Source: Streptomyces pactum (GTDB lineage Bacteria; Actinomycetota; Actinomycetes; Streptomycetales; Streptomycetaceae). Taken from it: a DNA stretch of 64,000 nt. A program made the translations under genes and the position numbers. Positions 35,811 through 44,437 of this stretch are shown here, one piece after another. Every line of letters starts with the position of its first letter. The stretch's first letter is position 1. The stretch lies in assembly GCF_016031615.1 (NCBI RefSeq), contig NZ_JACYXC010000001.1:3720001-3784000 (forward strand), in the 5' to 3' direction. The notes below the pieces were generated by a model that saw only the letters and a list, made by a program, of their open reading frames with translations, was not told the origin of the DNA and searched no databases.

Positions 35811-36521
35811 GTGTCGCGCGGCCGAGGAGGGCGCCGGCGGTACGGGGAACGGGGCCAGATGGAGCGGGAAGACCACACGACCGCCGAGGTGAGCCGGCTG
35901 TCGCTGCCCGCGCAGCTGACGGTCGCCGTCGTGGCGGCCGTGGTGGCCGTCGCGGTCGCCGTCCACCTGGCCATGGTGTTCCTGCACGTCGCGCCGTCCA
36001 ACACGGTGAGCAAGGAACACGGCGACACCATCGACGAGTACATCTACCCGGAGTTCGAACAGAACTGGAAGCTGTTCGCCCCCAACCCGCTCCAGCAGAA
36101 CGTGGCCATCGAGGTGCGCGCCGAGATCCGCACGCCCGAGGGCGGCACCTCCACCACCGGCTGGAAGAGCCTCAGCGCACAGGACGGCGCGGCCATCCGT
36201 CACAACCTCCTGCCCAGCCACACCCAGCAGAACGTGCTCCGCCGCGCCTGGGACTTCTACGTCGGCTCCCACGACGCGCAGGACCAGCCGATCGGGGAAC
36301 GCGGCGTGCTCTTCGGGCAGTACCTGAAACGGATCGTGATGCACCGGCTCGGTACCGAGGAGGACGGCGGCACGGTGCGCCGGGTGCAGGTCCGGTCCGC
36401 CACCACCCCGGTCGGCCCCCCGCCGTGGAGTGACGAGAAGCGGGACACCAGGACCGTCCACCGCGAACTGCCCTGGTGGACCGTGACCGCCGCCGACGTG
36501 CCGGAAGGGGCGGGCCGGTGA
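35811..36521 (+). CDS. DUF5819 family membrane protein
   Basis: 236 residues with one membrane helix (about 32-59). An extracytoplasmic domain follows with the family signature EFEQNWKLFAPNPLQQNVAIEVRAEIRT. The start is ambiguous: GTG 35811 has GGGAG five bases upstream, and ATG 35859 is also possible. Its stop overlaps the start of the HTTM gene (GTGA at 36518-36521), so the two are made together and probably act together. The function of DUF5819 is unknown. A DnaA box (35745-35753) lies in its upstream region. Confidence 0.85.
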   Translation: MSRGRGGRRRYGERGQMEREDHTTAEVSRLSLPAQLTVAVVAAVVAVAVAVHLAMVFLHVAPSNTVSKEHGDTIDEYIYPEFEQNWKLFAPNPLQQNVAIEVRAEIRTPEGGTSTTGWKSLSAQDGAAIRHNLLPSHTQQNVLRRAWDFYVGSHDAQDQPIGERGVLFGQYLKRIVMHRLGTEEDGGTVRRVQVRSATTPVGPPPWSDEKRDTRTVHRELPWWTVTAADVPEGAGR

Positions 36522-38131
36522 CGGAACCCGACGGGTCGTCCGCGGACGAGGCGGCCACCCACGACGCGCCCGGGACCGCTCCCGGGCGGGCGCCGCGGGT
36601 GGTGCCCCGGCCCGCCGGGGCACCACAGGCCGCCCCGCTGCCGGCGCCCCGCGAGGCGTCCGGTCCACCGCAGGCCCCGCCCGCACCGCAGGTCCCGCCC
36701 GCACCGCAGGACCCGCACGTGCCGCCGGTTACTGCGGCAGCCGCGACGACACCGGCGCCGCCGGCCCCCGTACGAGTGATCGAAGACCAGTCGGCGGGCG
36801 GTCCGGCGGGCGGTGGGCCGGGCATACCCGGCGGCGCCATACCGGCGGTGGGGACCGGACTGCCCCGGTCCGGACACCCCGGCCCGGCCCCGGCCCGGCT
36901 GCTGCGCCGCGCGGAGACCGCGGTCACCCGCGGTTACCTGCGGGTCACCACCGCCGCTCTCGGCCCGTACCAGACCGCGGTCGTACGGATCGGATTCGCC
37001 TTCACCTGGTTGTTCTTCCTGCTGCGGGAGTGGCCCCACCGGCGGGAGCTGTACGGTCCCGACAGCCCGTTCAGCTTCGACATGGCCCGCACGCTGACCG
37101 ACGGCAACCACTCCTTCTCGGTGCTGATGTGGTCGGACAGCGTCGTCTGGTTCGAGGCGGTCTACGCCCTCGCCATCGTCTCCAGCGCTGCGCTCTTGCT
37201 CGGCTGGCGCACCCGGACCATGTCCGTGCTGTTCATGATCGGCGTCCTCTCGCTGCAGAACCGCAGCATCTTCCTCGGGGACGGCGGCGACAACGTCATC
37301 CACCTGATGGCCACCTATCTGGTGCTCACCCGGTGCGGTCAGGTCTGGTCCCTGGACGCGCGCCGGGCCGCCGCAGAGGCGCGGAACGGCCCTGTGCCGC
37401 CCGGGCACCCGCCCCGGGACAGGGTGGGGGTGGCGCTCTGGGCGGCGGCCGGTGCGGGGCTGGCGGCCGCCCAGTCCCTCACCGAGGACCGGCTCCGGCT
37501 CACCGCCGACGGCCCCGTGCCCGGCCTGGGCTGGGGCACGGTGCTGTGGGGGCTGTGGCTGATCCAGGGGGTGTGGTGGCTGGTACGCCGCCACGCGCCC
37601 GGCGAGCCGCGCACGGTGCTGGACGCGCTGGCGAACCTGGTGCACAACGGGGCCCTCCTGGTGATCATGGCGGAGGTCTGCCTGATCTACGCGACCGCCG
37701 GCTGGTACAAGGTCCAGGGCTCCCGGTGGCAGGACGGCACCGCTCTGTACTACCCGCTGAACCTGGACTACTTCTCCCCCTGGCCCGGACTGGCGGACGC
37801 GCTGGTCAGCAGCGGGACCCTGGTCATGGTGCTGACCTACGGCACGGTGATCGTGCAGGTCGCCTTCCCGTTCACCGTGTTCAACCGGCGCATCAAGAAC
37901 GTGCTGCTCGCGGTGATGGTGATGGAGCACATCGGCATCGCGGTCCTGATGGGCCTGCCGTTCTTCTCCCTCGCCATGATCGCCGCCGATGCCGTCTTCC
38001 TCCCCACGGTCTTCCTGCTCTGGCTGGGCGGACGGATGCGCCGCGTGACCGATCGGCTCCGGCCTCGCACCCCCGCCGCCACCACGGTGCCCGCGACGTA
38101 CGGGGGGCGTGGCGGGCACCCGCCCCGCTGA
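36518..38131 (+). CDS. HTTM domain multi-pass membrane protein
   Basis: 537 residues. Residues 1-145 are Pro/Ala-rich and cytoplasmic. The rest has about eight to ten membrane helices. HTTM is the horizontally transferred transmembrane domain related to vitamin K-dependent gamma-carboxylase; GDGGDNVIHLMATYLVLTRCG and IYATAGWYKVQGSRWQDGTALYY fit the family. Catalytic activity cannot be claimed. GTG 36518 is coupled to the DUF5819 stop. This two-gene unit is widespread in Streptomyces. Confidence 0.87.
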   Translation: MTEPDGSSADEAATHDAPGTAPGRAPRVVPRPAGAPQAAPLPAPREASGPPQAPPAPQVPPAPQDPHVPPVTAAAATTPAPPAPVRVIEDQSAGGPAGGGPGIPGGAIPAVGTGLPRSGHPGPAPARLLRRAETAVTRGYLRVTTAALGPYQTAVVRIGFAFTWLFFLLREWPHRRELYGPDSPFSFDMARTLTDGNHSFSVLMWSDSVVWFEAVYALAIVSSAALLLGWRTRTMSVLFMIGVLSLQNRSIFLGDGGDNVIHLMATYLVLTRCGQVWSLDARRAAAEARNGPVPPGHPPRDRVGVALWAAAGAGLAAAQSLTEDRLRLTADGPVPGLGWGTVLWGLWLIQGVWWLVRRHAPGEPRTVLDALANLVHNGALLVIMAEVCLIYATAGWYKVQGSRWQDGTALYYPLNLDYFSPWPGLADALVSSGTLVMVLTYGTVIVQVAFPFTVFNRRIKNVLLAVMVMEHIGIAVLMGLPFFSLAMIAADAVFLPTVFLLWLGGRMRRVTDRLRPRTPAATTVPATYGGRGGHPPR

Positions 38132-38291
38132 CCCGGAGCCGGCGCACCCGCGCCTGCCGGACCCGCGGGCGGGAACCGACGGTCCGTAGGGCGCGTCCGG
38201 CGGTGCTCGCGGCAGGCCGCCGGCGCCTGCCCGTCGCGGCGGTGGACCGGGGAAAGCCCAGGTGGAAACGGTGGGCCCGTAGGCTGGCGGG

Positions 38292-39050
38292 ATGAGCGAG
38301 GACGAGGTCACCCACGCCGTACGGCGATGGCACGAGACACCCGGCGCCGTGCTGCTCGACGGGTTCCATGCCCTGAAGCACGCGCTCCGCTTCGGCGCCG
38401 ACGTACCGGTGGCGATCACGAGCGACAAGGAAGCCGCCCTGCGGCTCGCTCGCGGGCTGGCCGACGACCTCACGGACCGGATCGGGGACCTCCTCGTCGA
38501 GGTGCCCCCGCAGGTGATCGGCGACCTGGTGCCGCGGGTGCACCCCACCCAGGTCGCCGCCCTCGGGATCAGGCCGGGACGCCGGGAGAACCTGGCCAAG
38601 GTGTCGGAACTGCCCCGCGCCGCGCCGGTCGTCGTCCTCGACAACCCGCGGAACCTGGGCAACATCGGCGCGGTGGTCCGCCTGGCCGCCGGGTTCGGAG
38701 CCACCGGCGTGGTCACCACGGGCGAGATGGACCCGTGGCACGCGAACGCGGTACGGGCGGGAGCGGGGCTGCACTTCGCGACCGCAGTGGAGCGGCTCCC
38801 GCTCGACGAACTGCCGCCGGGGCCCGTCTACGCGCTCGACCCGGAGGGCGACGACATCCGGTCGGTGGAACTCCCCGATGACGCGCTGCTCGCCTTCGGC
38901 TCCGAGCGCCACGGTATTTCGCCCGGGCTGAAGGCCCGGGCGACCACACTGCTACGGCTGCCGATGCGCCCCCAGGTGTCCAGTTACAACCTGGCGACGA
39001 GCGTCGCCATGGCGCTCTTCCACTGGGGAGGGACGCCGCCGCAGGGGTGA
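38292..39050 (+). CDS. TrmH/SpoU family RNA 2'-O-methyltransferase
   Basis: 252 residues with the three SPOUT knot motifs: motif 1 NPRNLGNIGAVVRLAAGFGA, motif 2 LAFGSERHGISP and motif 3 LPMRPQVSSYNLATSVAMALF. An N-terminal substrate-binding region precedes them (about 1-105). The enzyme uses S-adenosylmethionine to methylate a ribose in rRNA or tRNA; the target cannot be assigned. ATG 38292. No partner gene is adjacent. Confidence 0.92.
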   Translation: MSEDEVTHAVRRWHETPGAVLLDGFHALKHALRFGADVPVAITSDKEAALRLARGLADDLTDRIGDLLVEVPPQVIGDLVPRVHPTQVAALGIRPGRRENLAKVSELPRAAPVVVLDNPRNLGNIGAVVRLAAGFGATGVVTTGEMDPWHANAVRAGAGLHFATAVERLPLDELPPGPVYALDPEGDDIRSVELPDDALLAFGSERHGISPGLKARATTLLRLPMRPQVSSYNLATSVAMALFHWGGTPPQG

Positions 39051-39379
39051 ACGGCCCGCCGGCAGACCCGGCGTACGGCTCGGCGGTACGGCTCCGAGGC
39101 TCCACGCCCGGCTCGGCGGTACGTCTGCGGGCTGCGCCGCTTCGGCTCGCGTACGTGTCCGGCCTTGCCGCGCGGCTCGGCAGCACGTCTCCGGGACTCC
39201 GCGGCGCCGCTCGGGAGCGCCCCGCCCCGGTGGGAAGACGGTCCGGCCCGTGCGGTGGGGCCGCGCCGGACGGGTGCGAGCGGCGTGAGGGTGGTGCGGA
39301 ACGGACCGGTGCCGGGAGCCGGCCCGACGCCCCCGAAAACCAGGTGCTCCGGTCCTCGTGTCTCCCTACGCTTCCCGCC
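39051..39379. other. Short spacer with CGGCGGTACG-type repeats
   Basis: 329 bases between the methyltransferase and the exonuclease. CTCGGCGGTACG occurs twice (near 39077 and 39111) with partial copies around them. The frame of the exonuclease is open back through this stretch, but its composition there is low-complexity and no start signal is visible. Confidence 0.45.
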
Positions 39380-39991
39380 ATGGACGCCATGGACGCCATG
39401 GACGCCATGGACAGCACCGGGACCGCGGGCCTCGTCAACGTCGTGGACGTCGAAGCGACGTGCTGGGCCGGATCCCGGCCGCCCGGGCAGGTCAGCGAGA
39501 TCATCGAGGTGGGGCTGACGGTCGTCGACCTGAACGCCGGTGAGCGCCTCGCCCGGCACCGGATTCTGGTGAGGCCGGCACGGTCGGCGGTCAGCGCGTT
39601 CTGCACGGAGCTGACCGGCCTCACCCAGCAGGAGGTCGATCGGGGCGTCACCTTCGCCGAGGCGTGCCGGCTGTTGGCGGACGAGCACCGCGCGGGCGCC
39701 CGGCCGTGGGTCAGCTGGGGCGACTACGACCGCCACCAGTTCACACGGCAGTGCCAGGCCGCACGGGTGCCCTACCCCTTCGGCCGGCACCACACCAATG
39801 CCAAGGCCGTCTTCACCGAGGCGTATGGCCTGCGGAAGCGCCCCGGTATGGCGCAGGCCCTGCAGATCGCCGGGCTGCGGCTCGAAGGCCGTCATCACCG
39901 GGGCGAGGACGACGCCTGGAACATCGCGGCCCTGGTGCTGCACCTCGGTGAACGGGGCGCCTGGCCGATCGCGGCGGAACACCCCGTTTGA
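39380..39991 (+). CDS. DEDDh-type 3'-5' exonuclease
   Basis: 203 residues. Exonuclease motifs are VVDVEATCW (D23, E25), VSWGDYDRHQF (Asp) and HHRGEDDAWNIAAL (His, Asp), forming a DEDDh active site of the KapD/ERI-1 type. It should trim RNA or DNA from the 3' end. The start region has four in-frame ATG codons in a 9-base tandem repeat (39380, 39389, 39398, 39407), so the exact N-terminus is uncertain; I give the first. None has a strong ribosome-binding site. Confidence 0.87.
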   Translation: MDAMDAMDAMDSTGTAGLVNVVDVEATCWAGSRPPGQVSEIIEVGLTVVDLNAGERLARHRILVRPARSAVSAFCTELTGLTQQEVDRGVTFAEACRLLADEHRAGARPWVSWGDYDRHQFTRQCQAARVPYPFGRHHTNAKAVFTEAYGLRKRPGMAQALQIAGLRLEGRHHRGEDDAWNIAALVLHLGERGAWPIAAEHPV

Positions 39992-40105
39992 CGCGTCCCG
40001 CCCGGTTCGGCCGGGGTGTCGAGGTCGAGTTCGCCGGGCGGGGCGACGACGGCGCGTCCGCCGCGGAGCCGGGGCGCGTCGCCCGGCCGGGGCGGGCCGG
40101 GCGAG

Positions 40106-40135
40106 CGGCTCCCGGCCCGCCCCGTCCGGGAGCCG
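40106..40135. terminator. Hairpin between the exonuclease and paaN
   Basis: Perfect 10-bp stem CGGCTCCCGG / CCGGGAGCCG with a 10-base loop, between convergent genes. Confidence 0.6.
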
Positions 40136-40183
40136 GTACGGGCCCCGAATCCGGGACCGGAGAGGTGTGCCTCCGGGCCGGCC

Positions 40184-41890
40184 TCACGCCGGGCGGCGCA
40201 CCTCCACCATCCGGAAACGGTTCGCGACGAAGGCCGCGTCACACAGCGCCGCGTTCGCCGCCGGGTTGCCGCCCGAGCCGTGGAAGTCGGAGAAGGCGGC
40301 GGTCTGGTTGACGTACACCCCGCCGGTCAGGTTGAGGGACAGCTGGGCGCACTCCTCCAGGCACGCCTCCTCCACCAGCCGCTCGACCTCGTCGGAGGTG
40401 GTGTACGCGCCGACGGTCATCGCTCCCCGGTCCCGTACCGTGCGGCGCAGCAGCGCCACCGCGTCCTCCACCGAATCCACGGCGACGGTGAAGGACACCG
40501 GGCCGAAGCACTCGGCGAGGTACGGGGCGTCGGCGTCCGTTCCGTCCCACTGCTTGCGGGCGCCGTCCTGCTTGACGATCACCGGCGTGCGCACGGTGGC
40601 GCCGGGGAAGTCGGGGTGCGTCACGGCACGGGAGGCCAGGGCCACCTCGCCCAGCTCCGGAGCCATGTCGAGCCGGCCGCCGACCTGCGGGTTCACGATC
40701 GCGCCGAGCAGCGCGGTGGCACGCGCCTCGTCACCGAGCAGGCTGTCCACCGCCGCGGCCAGATCGGCGACCACCTCGTCGTAGGTCTTGTCACCGGCGT
40801 CGGTGGTGATGCCGTCCCGGGGGATCAGGAGGTTCTGCGGGGTGGTGCACATCTGGCCGCTGTAGAGCGAGAGGGAGAACGCCAGGTTGCCCAGCATGCC
40901 CTGGTAGTCGTCGGTGGAGTGGACGATGACGGTGTTGACGCCCGCCTTCTCCGTGTACACCTGGGCCTGGCGGGCGTTGGCCTCCAGCCAGTCACCGAAG
41001 ACGGTGGATCCGGTGTAGTCGATGATGCGGATCTCGTCCCGGGTGGCGAGCGTCTTGGCGAGACCCTCCTCCGGGCGTTCGGCGGCCAGGGCGACCAGGT
41101 TGGGGTCGAATCCCGCCTCGTCCAGCACCTCGCGAGCGATCTTGACGGTCAGCGCCAGCGGCAGCACCGCGCGGGGGTGCGGCTTGACCAGCACCGGGTT
41201 GCCGGTGGCGAGGGAGGCGAACAGCCCGGGGTAGCCGTTCCAGGTGGGGAAGGTGTTGCACCCGATGAGCAGCGAGACACCGCGGGGGACGGCGGTGAAG
41301 CTCTTGCGGAGCTCCAGCGGGGGCCGCTTGCCCTGGGGCTTGGACCAGTCGGCGGCACCGGGGGTGCGGGTCTGCTCGGCGAAGGCGTACGCCACCGCCT
41401 CCAGCCCGCGGTCCTGGGCGTGCGGGCCGCCGGCCTGGAAGGCCATCATGAACGCCTGACCGGTGGTGTGCATCACCGCGTGCGCGAACTCGTGGGTGCG
41501 GGCGCTGATCCGCGCCAGGATCTCCAGACAGACCGCGGCCCGCGCCTCCGGGCCGGCGTCCCGCCAGGCCGGCATCCCGGCCCGCATCGCCGGCAGCAGC
41601 GCGTCGACGTCGGGGTGCGGGTACTCCACGCCCAGTTCGATGCCGAAGGGCGAGACTTCGTCGCCGGTCCAGCCGTCGGTGCCGGGCTGGCCGAGGTCCA
41701 ACCGGGTGCCGCGCAGCGCGTCGAAGGCCGCCTGCCCCTCGTGCGCGGCCAGGCTGCCGCCCTCGCCGTACGCCTTGGGGTGCTCCGGGTGGGGGGACCA
41801 GTACGCGCGGGTGCGGATCGCGTCCAGGGCCTGATCGAGGGTGGGACGGTGCTTCTCGATCAACTGCGCTGTGCTGAGTGCGACGGTCAC
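40184..41890 (-). CDS. paaN: Phenylacetic acid degradation protein PaaN (aldehyde dehydrogenase family)
   Basis: 568 residues, an aldehyde dehydrogenase fold with Rossmann-type nucleotide-binding segments and the presumed catalytic cysteine in LYSGQMCTTPQNLL. It matches the PaaN group. It is shorter than E. coli PaaZ (about 680 aa) and lacks the C-terminal MaoC-like hydratase that opens the oxepin ring. It probably oxidises the ring-opened semialdehyde; a separate hydratase would be needed. GTG 41890 has GAGGAG upstream. It is divergent from the dehydrogenase gene, with a TetR operator in the shared promoter. Confidence 0.92.
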   Translation of the reverse strand: MTVALSTAQLIEKHRPTLDQALDAIRTRAYWSPHPEHPKAYGEGGSLAAHEGQAAFDALRGTRLDLGQPGTDGWTGDEVSPFGIELGVEYPHPDVDALLPAMRAGMPAWRDAGPEARAAVCLEILARISARTHEFAHAVMHTTGQAFMMAFQAGGPHAQDRGLEAVAYAFAEQTRTPGAADWSKPQGKRPPLELRKSFTAVPRGVSLLIGCNTFPTWNGYPGLFASLATGNPVLVKPHPRAVLPLALTVKIAREVLDEAGFDPNLVALAAERPEEGLAKTLATRDEIRIIDYTGSTVFGDWLEANARQAQVYTEKAGVNTVIVHSTDDYQGMLGNLAFSLSLYSGQMCTTPQNLLIPRDGITTDAGDKTYDEVVADLAAAVDSLLGDEARATALLGAIVNPQVGGRLDMAPELGEVALASRAVTHPDFPGATVRTPVIVKQDGARKQWDGTDADAPYLAECFGPVSFTVAVDSVEDAVALLRRTVRDRGAMTVGAYTTSDEVERLVEEACLEECAQLSLNLTGGVYVNQTAAFSDFHGSGGNPAANAALCDAAFVANRFRMVEVRRPA

Positions 41891-41998
41891 GACTGACCAA
41901 CTCCTCGTTGAGCTCCAGGGAAAGGGTGCGTACACGCACTCCGCTGCGGGCCGTCCTGGAGGACGGGTGGGCGGCTGTGGGCCTTCAGGGATAGATTA

Positions 41999-42016
41999 AC
42001 CGAACGATCGGTCGGT
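41999..42016. promoter_or_regulatory. TetR (PaaR-like) operator between paaN and the dehydrogenase operon
   Basis: ACCGAACGATCGGTCGGT, an 18-bp palindrome of form ACCGA-N-CGATCG-N-TCGGT, identical in pattern to the paaA operator. It sits between the divergent starts, about 110 bases from paaN and 50 from the dehydrogenase, so it can control both and the regulator's own operon. Confidence 0.78.
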
Positions 42017-42067
42017 ACAAGGGGGCCTGTCGATGCTGTGGAGAACTTGTCCGGGAGGATGAGCGAT

Positions 42068-43606
42068 ATGACTGCGAACGTCGATCGGGACCAGGGCCGG
42101 GGGATCGCACCGGACAGCACCGTCGCCGTCGTCGGCACCGGCACCATGGGACAGGGGATCGCGCAGGTCGCCCTGCTCGCGGGGCACCACGTGCGGTTGC
42201 ACGACGTCGCGCCGGGGCGCGCCCGGACCGCCGTGGAGGCGATCACGGCGCGGCTGGACCGCCTGGTGGCCAAGGGGAAGTTCTCCGCCGCGGCGCGTGA
42301 CGACGCCGCGGCGCGGCTGCGGCCCGTCGGGGAACTCGCCGCGCTGGCCGACTCCGCCCTGGTCGTCGAGGCGATCCTGGAGGACCTGGGCGCCAAGCAG
42401 CAGCTGTTCACCGCGCTGGAGTCGGTGGTGGCCGAGGACTGCCTGCTCGCCACCAACACCTCCTCGCTGTCGGTGACCGCCGTCGCGGGCGCGCTGCGCC
42501 GCCCGGGCCGCTGCGTCGGCCTGCACTTCTTCAATCCGGCGCCGCTGCTGCCGCTGGTCGAGGTGGTGAGCGGGTTCGCCACCGACCGGGAGGCCGCCGA
42601 CCTGGCGTACGGGACCGCCGCCGCCTGGGGGAAGACACCGGTGCGGTGCGCGGACACCCCGGGATTCATCGTCAACCGGGTCGCCCGTCCCTTCTACGCG
42701 GAGGCGTTCCGTGTGTACGAGGAGGGCGCCGCCGACCCGGCCACCATCGACGCGGTGCTCCGCGAGTCCGGCGGATTCCGGATGGGGCCGTTCGAGCTGA
42801 CCGACCTGATCGGGCAGGACGTCAACGAGGCGGTGACCCGTTCGGTGTGGGAGTCCTTCTTCCACGACCCGAAGTTCACCCCCTCGCTGGCGCAGCGCCG
42901 GCTGGTCGAGTCCGGGCTGCACGGCCGCAAGTCCGGGCGCGGCTGGTACGACCACGGCGAGGGCGCGGAGCGGCCCGAGCCGCACACCGCGGGCCCGGCC
43001 CGGCCGCCCGCCTCGGTCGTGGTGCGCGGTGCGCTGCCCGGTCCGGCCGCCGTCCTGCCCGCCCTGATCGAGGAGGCCGGGATCGCGGTGCGGTACGCGG
43101 AGGGGGAGTCGCCGGTGATCGTGCTGCCGGGCGGCGCCCAGCTGTGCCTCGCCGACGGCCGGCCGCCGGCCGAACAGCCCGGGGTCGTCCAGTTCGACCT
43201 CGCCCTGGACTACCGTTCGGCATCGCGGGTCGCCGTGTGTGCCGCGGCGGCCACCGACCCGGCCCTGGTCGAGGAGGCGGTCGGCCTCTTCCAGGCGCTG
43301 GGCAAGAGTGTCAGCGTGATCGGTGACGTCCCGGGCATGATCGTGGCCCGCACCGTCGCGATGCTGGCCGACTTCGCGGCCGACGCCGTGGCCAAGGGGG
43401 TGGCCTCGGAGGAGGACGTGGACACCGCGATGCGGCTGGGCGTCAACTACCCCAAGGGCCCGCTGGAGTGGGGCGCCCAGGTGGGCCACGGCACCGTCCG
43501 TCGCCTCCTGGCCGAGCTGCACCGGTGCTTCCCGACCGGCCGCTACGCGCCGTCGTCCGGCTTGGTCCGTCGTGCGTACGCGGCCGAGAATGTGGTTCCC
43601 TCATGA
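42068..43606 (+). CDS. paaH: 3-hydroxyacyl-CoA dehydrogenase (PaaH-like)
   Basis: 512 residues. The NAD-binding motif GTGTMGQG (23-30) and the 3-hydroxyacyl-CoA dehydrogenase motifs LLATNTSSLSV and GLHFFNPAPLLPLVEVV (catalytic His) are present. A second, C-terminal dehydrogenase domain repeat follows (about 300-505). It should oxidise 3-hydroxyadipyl-CoA in the lower phenylacetate pathway or act in general beta-oxidation. I chose ATG 42068, nine bases after GGGAGG, over ATG 42059. Its stop overlaps the TetR start (ATGA). Confidence 0.9.
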   Translation: MTANVDRDQGRGIAPDSTVAVVGTGTMGQGIAQVALLAGHHVRLHDVAPGRARTAVEAITARLDRLVAKGKFSAAARDDAAARLRPVGELAALADSALVVEAILEDLGAKQQLFTALESVVAEDCLLATNTSSLSVTAVAGALRRPGRCVGLHFFNPAPLLPLVEVVSGFATDREAADLAYGTAAAWGKTPVRCADTPGFIVNRVARPFYAEAFRVYEEGAADPATIDAVLRESGGFRMGPFELTDLIGQDVNEAVTRSVWESFFHDPKFTPSLAQRRLVESGLHGRKSGRGWYDHGEGAERPEPHTAGPARPPASVVVRGALPGPAAVLPALIEEAGIAVRYAEGESPVIVLPGGAQLCLADGRPPAEQPGVVQFDLALDYRSASRVAVCAAAATDPALVEEAVGLFQALGKSVSVIGDVPGMIVARTVAMLADFAADAVAKGVASEEDVDTAMRLGVNYPKGPLEWGAQVGHGTVRRLLAELHRCFPTGRYAPSSGLVRRAYAAENVVPS

Positions 43607-44190
43607 CCATGACGAAACGCGACACCTACACGCCGGAATCGCTGCTCGCGGTCGCGGTCGAGGTGTTCAACGAGCGAGGCTACGACGGCACGTCGATGGA
43701 GCACCTCTCACGTGCCGCCGGAATCTCCAAGTCCTCCATCTACCACCACGTCAAGAGCAAGGAAGAGCTGCTGCGCCTGGCGATAAACCGGGCGCTGGAC
43801 GAGCTGTTCGCCATCCTCCAGGAGCCGGGAGCGGCCAGGGGCCGGGCGGTCGAGCGCCTGGAGTACGTCACCCGGCGGACCACCGAGGTGCTGATCGCGG
43901 AGCTGCCCTACGTCACCCTCCTGCTCCGGGTGCGCGGCAACACCGGCACCGAGCGGTGGGCGATGGAGCGCCGGCGCGAGTTCGACCACCAGGTGGCCGA
44001 GCTGCTCCGGCAGGCCGCCGCCGACGGGGACCTGCGCGCCGACGTGGACGCGCGGCTGGCGACCCGGCTGCTCTTCGGGATGATCAACTCGATCGTGGAG
44101 TGGTACCGGCCCGGCCGTGGCAACTCGGCGAGCAGCGACGAGGTCGCGGAGGCCGTGGTCACCACGGCGTTCGCCGGTCTGCGGACCTGA
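43603..44190 (+). CDS. paaR: TetR family regulator, PaaR-like
   Basis: 195 residues. The N-terminal TetR HTH (about 10-55, MEHLSRAAGISKSSIYHHVKSKEELL) is followed by an all-helical ligand-binding domain. It is translationally coupled to the hydroxyacyl-CoA dehydrogenase (ATGA). The palindromes at 35691 and 41999 are its likely operators, which makes autoregulation probable. PaaR-type TetR proteins in other bacteria are released from DNA by phenylacetyl-CoA. The ligand here is inferred. Confidence 0.85.
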   Translation: MTMTKRDTYTPESLLAVAVEVFNERGYDGTSMEHLSRAAGISKSSIYHHVKSKEELLRLAINRALDELFAILQEPGAARGRAVERLEYVTRRTTEVLIAELPYVTLLLRVRGNTGTERWAMERRREFDHQVAELLRQAAADGDLRADVDARLATRLLFGMINSIVEWYRPGRGNSASSDEVAEAVVTTAFAGLRT

Positions 44191-44345
44191 CGGCAGGCGG
44201 TCGGCGCCCCGGGCGCCGGCCGCGCGTGCCCGGCGCCCGGCCCGCCGCGGGCGCGCCCGGCGTGTGGGGCATGGTGTGGGCTCCTTCCGGTGTGCGCCTG
44301 TGTCCGGCGCGGTGCGGACGGAGGTCCGCCACGGCCCCTCTCCAT

Positions 44346-44377
44346 GTGCCGGGCCGCCGGCCGGGCCCGCCCGGCAC
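44346..44377. terminator. Hairpin between convergent paaR and the Lrp gene
   Basis: Perfect 9-bp stem GTGCCGGGC / GCCCGGCAC. A second hairpin (CGACGGG / CCCGTCG, 44393-44425) follows just before the Lrp stop. Confidence 0.55.
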
Positions 44378-44437
44378 GCCCTCCCGTCGAGCCGACGGGC
44401 GACCCGTGCCGCCGGGGACCCGTCGTGCGCCGGGCGG

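Noticed and set aside
40184..41890. Bifunctional PaaZ
   Set aside because: Length is about 568 residues and only the aldehyde dehydrogenase domain is present; no MaoC-like hydratase motif was seen.
42030..42058. TGTGGAGAA and CTTGTCC near the paaH start as DnaA boxes
   Set aside because: Both deviate from the consensus at important positions and are isolated; the nearby palindrome explains the site better.
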